From assembly GCF_002797715.1 (NCBI RefSeq), contig NZ_PGFF01000001.1, positions 1,945,304 to 2,009,303 of the forward strand: DNA of 64,000 nucleotides, written 5' to 3'. A model generated the notes under the pieces. That model had not been told where the DNA came from. It was given only the letters and a program-made list of their open reading frames with translations, and ran no database searches. The stretch is from Diaminobutyricimonas aerilata (GTDB lineage: Bacteria; Actinomycetota; Actinomycetes; Actinomycetales; Microbacteriaceae). Below, one piece after another: positions 25,847 through 33,347 of this stretch. Numbering within the stretch: position 1 is the first letter of the stretch; each line of letters begins with the position of its first letter. A program made the translations under genes and the position numbers.

Positions 25847-26544
25847 TCCTGCGGCGGCTGCTGCCGGATGCGGGCGAGCTCGACATCGCAGACACCGCGG
25901 GCCGCGACGCGTTGCTGCGGGAATACGCTCCCCCGCCCGGCGCCCACCTGCGGTTGAACATGATCGCGAGCCTCGACGGCAGCGCCGTGGGAGACGACGG
26001 CACGTCCGAGTCGCTCAGCAACCGGGTGGACCGCCGCATCCTCGGCGTCATCCGCGAGCTCGCGGATGCGGTGATCGTCGGGGCGGCGAGCGTGCGGGCC
26101 GAGGGCTACCAGATCCCCCGCGCGTCGCGACTCGCGGTCGTGACGGCGACCGGCGATCTCGGTGGGCACCGGTTCGAGCGGGCCGCGGAGCCGGTGCTCG
26201 TCCTCGGACCCGCGCACGCCGTGGCTCGTGCCGCCGACGAACTCGGCGACCTCATCGAAGCCGTTCCACTCCCGGACGGATCGGGACCGTCCGCGATTCT
26301 CGACGCCCTCCACGGACGGGGATTGCGCTCCCTCGTGAGCGAGGGCGGTCCGACGCTCGCCCGCCGTCTGCTCGAGCACGGGCTCGTCGACGAGTTCTGC
26401 CTCAGTTGGTCGCCGCGCCTCGTCGGAGCGCGCCTCCCCCTCGTCGGCGCCGGTGCGCTCGACCCGGTGACGCTGCGACCGATCGCGCTGTTCAGCGACG
26501 ACGAGGGCTCGTTGTACGGCCGCTGGATTCCCGCAGGCGCGTGA
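25843..26544 (+). CDS. Pyrimidine-reductase-like protein (RibD C-terminal / DHFR superfamily)
   Basis: A 233-residue NADPH-dependent reductase fold. The N-terminal LRLNMIASLDGSAVGDDG, the ADAVIVGAASVRAEGY loop and SLVSEGGPTLARRLLEHGLVDEFCL are standard RibD C-terminal features. Free-standing members in actinobacteria are annotated as pyrimidine reductases of riboflavin synthesis, but the true substrate is not known. GTG overlaps the SufE-like stop (GTGA). The last 53 bases overlap the 3' end of the convergent hydrolase gene. Confidence 0.85.
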   Translation: MILRRLLPDAGELDIADTAGRDALLREYAPPPGAHLRLNMIASLDGSAVGDDGTSESLSNRVDRRILGVIRELADAVIVGAASVRAEGYQIPRASRLAVVTATGDLGGHRFERAAEPVLVLGPAHAVARAADELGDLIEAVPLPDGSGPSAILDALHGRGLRSLVSEGGPTLARRLLEHGLVDEFCLSWSPRLVGARLPLVGAGALDPVTLRPIALFSDDEGSLYGRWIPAGA

Positions 26545-27694
26545 GCCACGATCCGATGGCGGCGTTCCAGCGGTCGGCGTCGTAGTTCCACAGCTTGGTG
26601 TGACGCGCCACCGTGAACGCCTCGAAGGTGACCGTGTCGGGGCGGGCGAGCGCGAGGGCGCGTGACGCCGTGACGGGCACGAACCCGTCGTCGTCACTGT
26701 GCAGGATGAGGGTGGGCACGTGGAGCTCGTCGGCGTTGGCGACGAGGTCGAGCCGGGCGAAGTCGATCGGCTCGGCGAGCCCGGCGAGCCGGTGCCCCCG
26801 CCGCCCGCCGAGCAGGGCGATGACGCCGCGGCGGATCGCGGGAGGCAAGCCGAGCTCCTCGCTCTGGTAGGTGAGCGTCGTGACCCAGTCGACGACCGGG
26901 GACTCGAGGATCACCCCGACCACCGCATCCGCGACCGTCGAGCGGGTGACCGCCTGCAGCACGGTGGCTCCGCCCATCGACCAGCCCATGAGCACGATCC
27001 GGGTCGCCCCGTGCTCGAGCGCGAACCGCATGGCCGCCTCGACGTCCCGCCATTCACGATCGCCGAGCGCGTACCGCCCGTCGCCGCTCTCCGGCGCGTC
27101 GCCGTCGTTGCGGTACGAGATGAGCAGTGACGTGTATCCGGCGTCGTGGAAGACGGGGATCGCGCGCAGCGCCTCCGAGCGGCGCACCGCGCGCCCGTGC
27201 ACCTGGATGACCCAGTCCGAGCCGTCGCCCCCGGGGACCAGCCATGCCGGCGCGGGGCCGACCTCGGTCGCGATCTCGACCTGGCGGTGCTCGTACGGCA
27301 GGTCGCGCGGGCTCAGCCAGAACCAGCCGGCGAAGCGGCCGCGGCGGGCGCGGGCGATGTCGCCGAAGTCGACTCCGAGCAGCTCGCGGGTGACCGAGCG
27401 GTCGTCGTGCGCGACGATGTCGCCGAGTTTGGCGTGACCGCGGCCGTGGTCGAACCAGAAGCTGTACCGCCCGGGCACCGTCGCATCGGCCGAGCGCGAC
27501 AGCACGACGCGGTCGCCCTCGACCGCGAGAACGCGGGTGTCCTCGATGCGCCGCCGCGGGGGCGTGATGACGGTCCGCGCGACGAGCACGGTGGTCACGG
27601 CCGCGGTCGCGCCGACGAGGGCGGATGCGGCGACGGCGCCGAGAGCGGCGAGGCCGGCGACGCGGCGCGGGCGCCAGCGACGCGATGCGGGCAT
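26492..27694 (-). CDS. Membrane-anchored alpha/beta hydrolase
   Basis: A 400-residue protein with an N-terminal basic stretch and one hydrophobic helix (about residues 11-40, ending TVLVARTVI) that anchors or exports it, then an alpha/beta-hydrolase fold. The nucleophile elbow is MGWSMGGATVLQ (GxSxG), the acid lies in LILHSDDDGFVPV and the histidine in ARHTKLWNYD near the C-terminus. ATG at 27692-27694 has GGAGG 4 bases upstream. Family members act as lipases, esterases or peptidases; no substrate can be assigned. The 3' end overlaps the convergent reductase gene by 53 bases. Confidence 0.88.
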   Translation of the reverse strand: MPASRRWRPRRVAGLAALGAVAASALVGATAAVTTVLVARTVITPPRRRIEDTRVLAVEGDRVVLSRSADATVPGRYSFWFDHGRGHAKLGDIVAHDDRSVTRELLGVDFGDIARARRGRFAGWFWLSPRDLPYEHRQVEIATEVGPAPAWLVPGGDGSDWVIQVHGRAVRRSEALRAIPVFHDAGYTSLLISYRNDGDAPESGDGRYALGDREWRDVEAAMRFALEHGATRIVLMGWSMGGATVLQAVTRSTVADAVVGVILESPVVDWVTTLTYQSEELGLPPAIRRGVIALLGGRRGHRLAGLAEPIDFARLDLVANADELHVPTLILHSDDDGFVPVTASRALALARPDTVTFEAFTVARHTKLWNYDADRWNAAIGSWLTRLRESSGRTTSPRRR

Positions 27695-27749
27695 GGATCC
27701 TCCGGGTGACGGGCGGCGTGCCTTCCACGGATCGGCACCACGCACACCC

Positions 27750-27755
27750 TAATCT
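27750..27755 (+). promoter_or_regulatory. Candidate -10 element of the DUF3000-rnd operon (leaderless)
   Basis: TAATCT is followed by 6 bases and then the GTG start of the DUF3000 gene, which places the expected transcription start at the start codon. No Shine-Dalgarno is present in the short remaining leader. Confidence 0.45.
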
Positions 27756-27761
27756 GCTCCC

Positions 27762-28349
27762 GTGGCCCCCAGTTCCGCACCACCCCCGGCGTTCGTCGCT
27801 GCCGTCGACGCCGTGCGTTCCGCGTCCCTCCGGTCGGAGCTCGTGGTGACGGAGATCCCGGCGCCCGGTTCGCTCGCGCCGCACGCGATCGCGCTCGCCG
27901 CCGATGTGACCCCGGCGCGTCACGACGACGACTCGGAGCTCGGCACCGGCCGGTTCGTGCTGCTGCACGATCCGGAGGCGCCGGATGCGTGGGGCGGCAT
28001 CTTCCGCGTCGTGTGCTTCGCTCAGGCCCCGCTCGAGACGGAGATCGGGATCGATCCGTTCGTCGCCGACGTCACCTGGTCGTGGCTCGAAGACGCGCTC
28101 GAGGCCCGCGGGGCCCACTACATCGCCGCGTCCGGCACCGCCACCAAGATCATCTCGACCGGGTACGGCGAACTCGCCAGCCAGGGCGACGGCGCCCAAC
28201 TCGAGCTGCGCGCCTCGTGGACCCCGACCGACGCCGACCTCGGAGCACATGTGGAAGGCTGGGCGGAGTTGTTGTGTGTGCTGGCGGGGCTCCCGCCGGC
28301 CGGAGATGGGGTGCCCTTGCTCTCTTCGCGTCGGATGGGACGTGCCTAG
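27762..28349 (+). CDS. DUF3000 family protein
   Basis: A 195-residue actinobacteria-specific protein (DUF3000). Recognised by ASLRSELVVTEIPAPGSLAPHAIAL, GRFVLLHDPEAPDAWGGIFRVVC, and ELRASWTPTDADLGAHVEGWAELLCVLAGLPP. No membrane helix or catalytic motif is evident; function is unknown. It precedes rnd, overlapping it by 8 bases, an arrangement conserved across actinobacteria and suggesting a link with RNA processing. Confidence 0.9.
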   Translation: MAPSSAPPPAFVAAVDAVRSASLRSELVVTEIPAPGSLAPHAIALAADVTPARHDDDSELGTGRFVLLHDPEAPDAWGGIFRVVCFAQAPLETEIGIDPFVADVTWSWLEDALEARGAHYIAASGTATKIISTGYGELASQGDGAQLELRASWTPTDADLGAHVEGWAELLCVLAGLPPAGDGVPLLSSRRMGRA

Positions 28350-29577
28350 CGTCACGGACGCACCGCTCGAGCAGGCGCCGCACGAGCCCGTGATCGTCAT
28401 CGACACGCGCGAGGGGTACCTCGACGCGGTGCGGCGCATCGCCGAGGGCGAAGGACCCGTCGCGGTCGACGCCGAGCGGGCCTCCGGCTTCCGGTATTCG
28501 CAGCGCGCCTATCTCATCCAGATCTACCGCCGCGGCGCCGGCGTGTTCCTCTTCGATCCGCCCGCGATCGGACGGTTCGACGAACTCGCGGAGGTCATCC
28601 GCGACGAGGAGTGGGTGCTGCACGCCGCGAGCCAGGACCTCGCGTGTCTGCGCGAGGTGGGGCTCGAACCCACCCGCCTCTTCGACACCGAACTCGGTGC
28701 CCGGCTCGCCGGACTGCCGCGGGTGGGTCTCGGCACCGTCGTCGAGGACCTGCTCGGCATCCATCTCGCGAAGGAGCACTCCGCGGCGGACTGGTCGACG
28801 CGCCCGCTCCCGCAATCGTGGCTCGTGTACGCGGCGCTCGACGTCGAGCTGCTCGTGGATCTGCGCGATCGGATGGCGGAGCTGCTCGCCTCGTCCGACA
28901 AGACCGACATCGCCGAGCAGGAGTTCCACGCGGTGCTCACGCGGGAGACGAAGCCCGCCCGCACCGACCCGTGGCGCCGGCTCTCCGGACTGCACGCGGT
29001 GCGCGGCTCCCGCGGTCTCGCCGTCGCCCGCGAGCTCTGGAACGCCCGCGACGAGTACGCCCGCGAGGTCGACACGGCACCCGGCCGGCTGCTCCCCGAC
29101 GCCTCGATCACCGCGGTCGCGCGCACGCTCCCCCGCACCAAGCGCGACCTCGCGAGCCTCAAGGAGTTCACCGGACGCGCGAGCCGCAGCCAGCTCGATC
29201 GCTGGTGGGAGGCCGTCGAACGCGGACTCACCACCGAGGACCTGCCGAAGCAACGGGTCCCCGGCGACACCCTCCCGCCGCCGCGCGCGTGGGCCGACCG
29301 CAACCCGGAGGCCGACCGCCGGCTCAAGGCAGCCCGGTCGCTCGTCGCCGGACTGGCGGAGCAACGGGAGCTGCCCGTCGAGAACCTGCTCACCCCCGAG
29401 GCGCTCCGCCGCGTCGCCTGGACTCCCCCGATGCCGCTCGAGCTCGAGAGCCTCCGGGCGGCCCTCGCCGAGCACGGCGCGCGCCCGTGGCAGATTGACG
29501 CAACCGCACAGACGATCCTCGATGCCTTTGTAGAGGCAGACCAAACGCCGTCGAGCGACGACGAGCCGGCTTCGTAG
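28342..29577 (+). CDS. rnd: Ribonuclease D-like 3'-5' exonuclease with HRDC domain
   Basis: A 411-residue DEDD-family exoribonuclease. Exo I is VAVDAERASGFRYSQRAYLIQI, Exo II lies in LHAASQDLACLREVG, and Exo III in SWLVYAALDVELLVDL; a HRDC domain follows near residue 215 (WRRLSGLHAVRGSRGLAVARELW) and a second helical domain near 300. It trims tRNA and other RNA 3' ends in known members. The GTG start at 28342 overlaps the DUF3000 stop; there is no Shine-Dalgarno, so translation is probably coupled. Confidence 0.92.
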   Translation: MPSVTDAPLEQAPHEPVIVIDTREGYLDAVRRIAEGEGPVAVDAERASGFRYSQRAYLIQIYRRGAGVFLFDPPAIGRFDELAEVIRDEEWVLHAASQDLACLREVGLEPTRLFDTELGARLAGLPRVGLGTVVEDLLGIHLAKEHSAADWSTRPLPQSWLVYAALDVELLVDLRDRMAELLASSDKTDIAEQEFHAVLTRETKPARTDPWRRLSGLHAVRGSRGLAVARELWNARDEYAREVDTAPGRLLPDASITAVARTLPRTKRDLASLKEFTGRASRSQLDRWWEAVERGLTTEDLPKQRVPGDTLPPPRAWADRNPEADRRLKAARSLVAGLAEQRELPVENLLTPEALRRVAWTPPMPLELESLRAALAEHGARPWQIDATAQTILDAFVEADQTPSSDDEPAS

Positions 29578-29648
29578 GAACAAGCAAACGATTCGAGGGG
29601 CTCGGGCAGCCTTCCTAGGATCGTGCCGACTACTCGATAGGAGGCATC

Positions 29649-30851
29649 GTGGCCGCGAATACCGAGGTCGTCTTCGTAGACGGCGTCCGGACCCCGTTCG
29701 GCAGAGCGGGTGAGAAGGGCATGTACTGGAACACCCGCGCCGACGATCTCATCGTCAAGGCGATGATCGGACTGCTGGAACGCAATCCGAACGTTCCCAA
29801 GGACCGCATCGACGACGTCGCGATCGCCGCCACCACCCAGCAGGGCGACCAGGGGCTGACCCTCGGCCGCACGGCCGCGATCCTCGCCGGTCTGCCGAAG
29901 ACCGTGCCCGGCTACGCGATCGACCGGATGTGCGCCGGCGCCATGACGAGCGTCACGACGGTCGCCGGCGCGATCGCCTTCGGCGCCTACGACCTCGCGA
30001 TCGCCGGCGGCGTCGAGCACATGGGACGCCACCCGATGGGGTTCGGTGCCGACCCGAACCCGCGGTTCCTCTCGGAGCGCCTCGTGAGCGAGGACGCCCT
30101 CAACATGGGCAAGACCGCCGAGCGCATCCACGACCGTTTCCCTCACCTCACCAAGGAACGCTCCGACCGCTTCGCCATGAACAGCCAGCGCAAGGTCGCG
30201 GCGGCCTACGAGGCCAACCGCATCCAGCCGGACCTCGTGCCCGTCGCGATCCGCAGCGACGAGGGGTGGGGTCTTGCGACGCGCGACGAACTCATGCGAC
30301 CCGAGACCACGATGGAGGGCCTCGCCGGGCTGCGTACGCCGTTCCGGCCGCACGGCCGCGTCACGGCGGGCAACTCGTCCGGACTCACCGACGGGGCGAC
30401 CGTCTCGCTCATCGCGAGCGCCGACGCCGCGAAGGAGCTCGGCCTCACCGTCAAGATGAAGATGGTGAGCTTCGCGTTCTCCGGCGTCGACCCGGAGATC
30501 ATGGGCATCGGCCCGGTGCCCTCGACCGAGAAGGCGCTGCGCAAGGCGGGGCTCACGATCGACGACATCGGATTGTTCGACCTCAATGAGGCGTTCGCCG
30601 TGCAAGTGCTCGCTCTTCTCGACCACTTCGGCATCGACGACGACGATCCTCGCGTGAACCCGTGGGGCGGCGCGATCGCCCTCGGTCATCCGCTCGCCTC
30701 GTCGGGTGTCCGGCTCATGATCCAGCTGGCGCGTCAGTTCGAGGAACACCCCGAGGTGCGCTACGGACTCACCGCGATGTGCGTCGGCCTCGGCCAGGGC
30801 GGATCGGTCATCTGGGAGAACCCGCACTACACCGGGAAGAGGAAGAAGTGA
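29649..30851 (+). CDS. fadA: Acetyl-CoA acyltransferase (thiolase, FadA)
   Basis: The last step of fatty-acid beta-oxidation: thiolytic cleavage of 3-ketoacyl-CoA. The 400-residue enzyme has the acylated cysteine in DRMCAGAMTSV (near residue 96), NSSGLTDGA, NEAFAVQVL, GHPLASSGVRLM and the second catalytic cysteine in MCVGLGQGG. GTG at 29649 has ATAGGAGG 5 bases upstream. A TAGGAT hexamer at 29616-29621 is a candidate -10. The stop overlaps the fadB start by 4 bases, so it encodes the beta subunit of a trifunctional-type complex. Confidence 0.96.
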   Translation: MAANTEVVFVDGVRTPFGRAGEKGMYWNTRADDLIVKAMIGLLERNPNVPKDRIDDVAIAATTQQGDQGLTLGRTAAILAGLPKTVPGYAIDRMCAGAMTSVTTVAGAIAFGAYDLAIAGGVEHMGRHPMGFGADPNPRFLSERLVSEDALNMGKTAERIHDRFPHLTKERSDRFAMNSQRKVAAAYEANRIQPDLVPVAIRSDEGWGLATRDELMRPETTMEGLAGLRTPFRPHGRVTAGNSSGLTDGATVSLIASADAAKELGLTVKMKMVSFAFSGVDPEIMGIGPVPSTEKALRKAGLTIDDIGLFDLNEAFAVQVLALLDHFGIDDDDPRVNPWGGAIALGHPLASSGVRLMIQLARQFEEHPEVRYGLTAMCVGLGQGGSVIWENPHYTGKRKK

Positions 30852-32980
30852 CCGACACCACGACGCGGTTCGACCGTCTGGCGGAGCTCTCGACCGACGA
30901 GGTCGTCACCCACTCCTTCGTGCGCGACGTGCCCCTGCGGAGCGGTCGCACCCTCGCCCTCGTGACCCTCGACAACGGGCGCGACCACACCCGTCCGAAC
31001 ACCCTCGGCCCGGCATCGCTGCTCGAGTTCGCGAGCGTGATGGACGCCCTCACCGAGCGGGCACGCGCGGGCGAGATCCACGGGGTCGCGGTGACGGGCA
31101 AACCGTTCATCCTCGCCGCCGGTGCCGATCTGTCGAAGGTCAGCGAGATCCCGGATCGCGAGACCGGCAAGCAGATGGCGCAACTCGGACACTGGGCACT
31201 CGGCAAGCTGAGCGAGCTCGGCGTGCCGTCGTTCGTGTTCATCAACGGGCTCGCGCTCGGCGGCGGCGTCGAGATCGGGTTGAACGCGGACTACCGCACG
31301 ATCGACCGCAGCATCCCCGCCCTCGCGCTGCCCGAGGTCTTCCTCGGCATCATCCCCGGCTGGGGCGGAGCGTGGCTGCTGCCGAACCTCATCGGCATCG
31401 AGAACGCGCTCAAGGTCATCATCGAGAACCCGCTCAAGCAGAACCGCACCCTCAAGGGGCAGGAGGCGTTCGAGCTCGGCATCGCCGACGCGATCTTCGA
31501 ACCGGCGAACTTCCTCGAGGACTCGCTCAAGTGGGCGGACGGCGTCATCGGCGGACAGATCACCGTGAAGCGCCCCCACCAGCCCGGCAAGCTCGAGCGG
31601 GCGATCAAGTGGGACGCGGCGATCGGCATCGCCCGCAAGACGCTGCAGAGCCGCATCGGCGAGGTCGCCGAGTCGCCCTACCGGGCGCTCGAGCTCATCA
31701 AGGCGGCCAAGAACACCGACAAGGCGACCGGGTTCGCGGCCGAGGACGACGCCCTCGCCGACCTCATCTCCGGCGACCAGTTCCGCGCGAGCATCTACGC
31801 GTTCAACCTCGTGCAGAAGCGCGCGAAGAAACCGGCGGGAGCCCCCGACAAGGCGCTCGCCCGACCGGTGACCAAGGTCGGCGTGCTCGGCGCCGGTCTC
31901 ATGGCGAGCCAGTTCGCGCTGCTCTTCGTGCGCCGCCTGCAGGTGCCGGTCGTCATCACCGACCTCGACCAGGCGCGGGTCGACAAGGGCCTCGAGTACA
32001 TCCGCGGCGAGATCGACGCGCTGCTGCAGAAGGGGCGCATCTCCCCCGACGACGCGAACCGGCTGAACGCCCTCGTCACCGGCACGACCGACAAGGCCGA
32101 CTTCGCCGACTGCGACTGGGTCATCGAGGCCGTGTTCGAGGAGCTCGAGGTCAAGCAGCAGGTGTTCGCCGAGGTGGAGCAGCACATCTCCCCCGACGCG
32201 ATCCTCGCGACGAACACCTCCTCGCTCTCTGTCGAGCGGATCGGCGCGAAGCTCGCCCACCCCGAGCGCGTGGTCGGCTTCCACTTCTTCAACCCGGTCG
32301 CGGTCATGCCGCTCATCGAGGTCGTGCGTACGCCGGCGACCACCGACGAGACGCTCGCGACCGCCATGGCCGTCGCCGCGAAGCTGAAGAAGAACGCCGT
32401 ACTCGTGAAGGACGCCCCCGGCTTCGTCGTCAACCGCATCCTCGCCAAGCTCCTCGGCGAGGCGATGCACGCCGTCGACTCCGGCACGCCGTTCAAGGTC
32501 GTCGACGAGTCCATCACCCCGTTCGGACTTCCGATGGCGCCGTTCGAACTGCTCGAACTCGTCGGGCTCAAGGTGGGGGCCCACGTGCTCGACACGCACC
32601 ACGCCGCGTTCCCGGATCGGTTCTTCGCGAGCGAGAACCTGCACCGCCTCGCCGAGCACGGGCGGATCTTCGAACGCGACGCCAAGGGCAAGATCAAGGG
32701 CTACGACAAGCAGGCCGAGCGGATCGTCGCGGGGGGCACCGCCCCGCTCACCGGCGAGCAGCTGCTGCGGCGCATCGAGGACGGTCTCGCCGACGAGGTC
32801 AAGCGGATGCTCGACGACGGGGTCGTCTCGGCACCCGAGGACATCGACCTCTGCCTCATCCTCGGAGCGGGCTACCCGTTCCAGATGGGCGGGGTGACCC
32901 CGTACCTCGATCGCGTCGGTGCGTCGCAGCGGGTGTTCGGCGACACGTTCCACCACCCGCCGATCCGCGGAGTGCGCTGA
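30848..32980 (+). CDS. fadB: Fatty-acid oxidation alpha subunit: enoyl-CoA hydratase / 3-hydroxyacyl-CoA dehydrogenase (FadB type)
   Basis: A 710-residue two-domain enzyme hydrating enoyl-CoA and oxidising 3-hydroxyacyl-CoA. The crotonase domain (residues about 30-310) shows ILAAGADLSKV, FINGLALGGGVEIGLNADYR and ALPEVFLGIIPGWGG; the dehydrogenase domain starts with TKVGVLGAGLMASQFALLF near 345, then IEAVFEELEVKQQVF, TNTSSLSVERI, GFHFFNPVAVMPLIEV, and C-terminal four-helix parts (GFVVNRILAKLLGEA). GTG start overlaps the fadA stop. A strong terminator follows. Confidence 0.96.
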   Translation: MTDTTTRFDRLAELSTDEVVTHSFVRDVPLRSGRTLALVTLDNGRDHTRPNTLGPASLLEFASVMDALTERARAGEIHGVAVTGKPFILAAGADLSKVSEIPDRETGKQMAQLGHWALGKLSELGVPSFVFINGLALGGGVEIGLNADYRTIDRSIPALALPEVFLGIIPGWGGAWLLPNLIGIENALKVIIENPLKQNRTLKGQEAFELGIADAIFEPANFLEDSLKWADGVIGGQITVKRPHQPGKLERAIKWDAAIGIARKTLQSRIGEVAESPYRALELIKAAKNTDKATGFAAEDDALADLISGDQFRASIYAFNLVQKRAKKPAGAPDKALARPVTKVGVLGAGLMASQFALLFVRRLQVPVVITDLDQARVDKGLEYIRGEIDALLQKGRISPDDANRLNALVTGTTDKADFADCDWVIEAVFEELEVKQQVFAEVEQHISPDAILATNTSSLSVERIGAKLAHPERVVGFHFFNPVAVMPLIEVVRTPATTDETLATAMAVAAKLKKNAVLVKDAPGFVVNRILAKLLGEAMHAVDSGTPFKVVDESITPFGLPMAPFELLELVGLKVGAHVLDTHHAAFPDRFFASENLHRLAEHGRIFERDAKGKIKGYDKQAERIVAGGTAPLTGEQLLRRIEDGLADEVKRMLDDGVVSAPEDIDLCLILGAGYPFQMGGVTPYLDRVGASQRVFGDTFHHPPIRGVR

Positions 32981-32990
32981 CCGTACCCGT

Positions 32991-33027
32991 GATGGGCCGG
33001 ATGCCTTAGTCGGGCATCCGGCCCATC
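32991..33027 (+). terminator. Terminator of the fadAB operon
   Basis: Perfect 15-bp arms (32991-33005, GATGGGCCGGATGCC, and 33013-33027) with a 7-base loop start 10 bases after the fadB stop. There is no U tract, common for high-GC actinobacterial terminators. Confidence 0.75.
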
Positions 33028-33087
33028 CACACGAATAGGGAATTCGCCCGATGTCCGGGGTGCACCTCAGCGAGGACCCTGAACGGT

Positions 33088-33261
33088 ATGGACATCACCG
33101 AGTATTCGCATTCCCTGCTGAGCGCGGCGCTCGACCGCGAGGCCACCGTCGCCGCCGAGGCCGCTCGAGTCGCGCGCGAACGTCGTGAGGCGCGCGCGCG
33201 TGAGCGGTCGCCGCGCCGCATCGCCCTCCGCGCCCGACCCGCCGGTGGAGCCGACTGCTGA
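33088..33261 (+). CDS. 57-residue Arg/Ala-rich small protein (tentative)
   Basis: An open frame from ATG at 33088 to TGA at 33261. It is predicted to be one long helix (LDREATVAAEAARVARERRE) with 15 arginines and a single cysteine next to the stop. A purine-rich stretch (GAGG) lies about 15 bases before the ATG, too far for a good ribosome-binding site. It fills the 367-base gap between fadB and the LuxR gene, 87 bases before the latter. I do not recognise a family. It may be a small basic protein or a chance frame. Confidence 0.4.
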   Translation: MDITEYSHSLLSAALDREATVAAEAARVARERREARARERSPRRIALRARPAGGADC

Positions 33262-33347
33262 CAGCCCGCCCGTCCCGTTCCCGGCTGGTCGACGCAGCGC
33301 GGGCGACGGGGCGCACACATGTCGGCCGCCGGTGGCAGCATGAGAGT

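Noticed and set aside
27985-29577. Longer version of rnd starting 119 codons earlier
   Set aside because: The extension overlaps the DUF3000 gene in another frame; the exonuclease domain begins only after GTG 28342.
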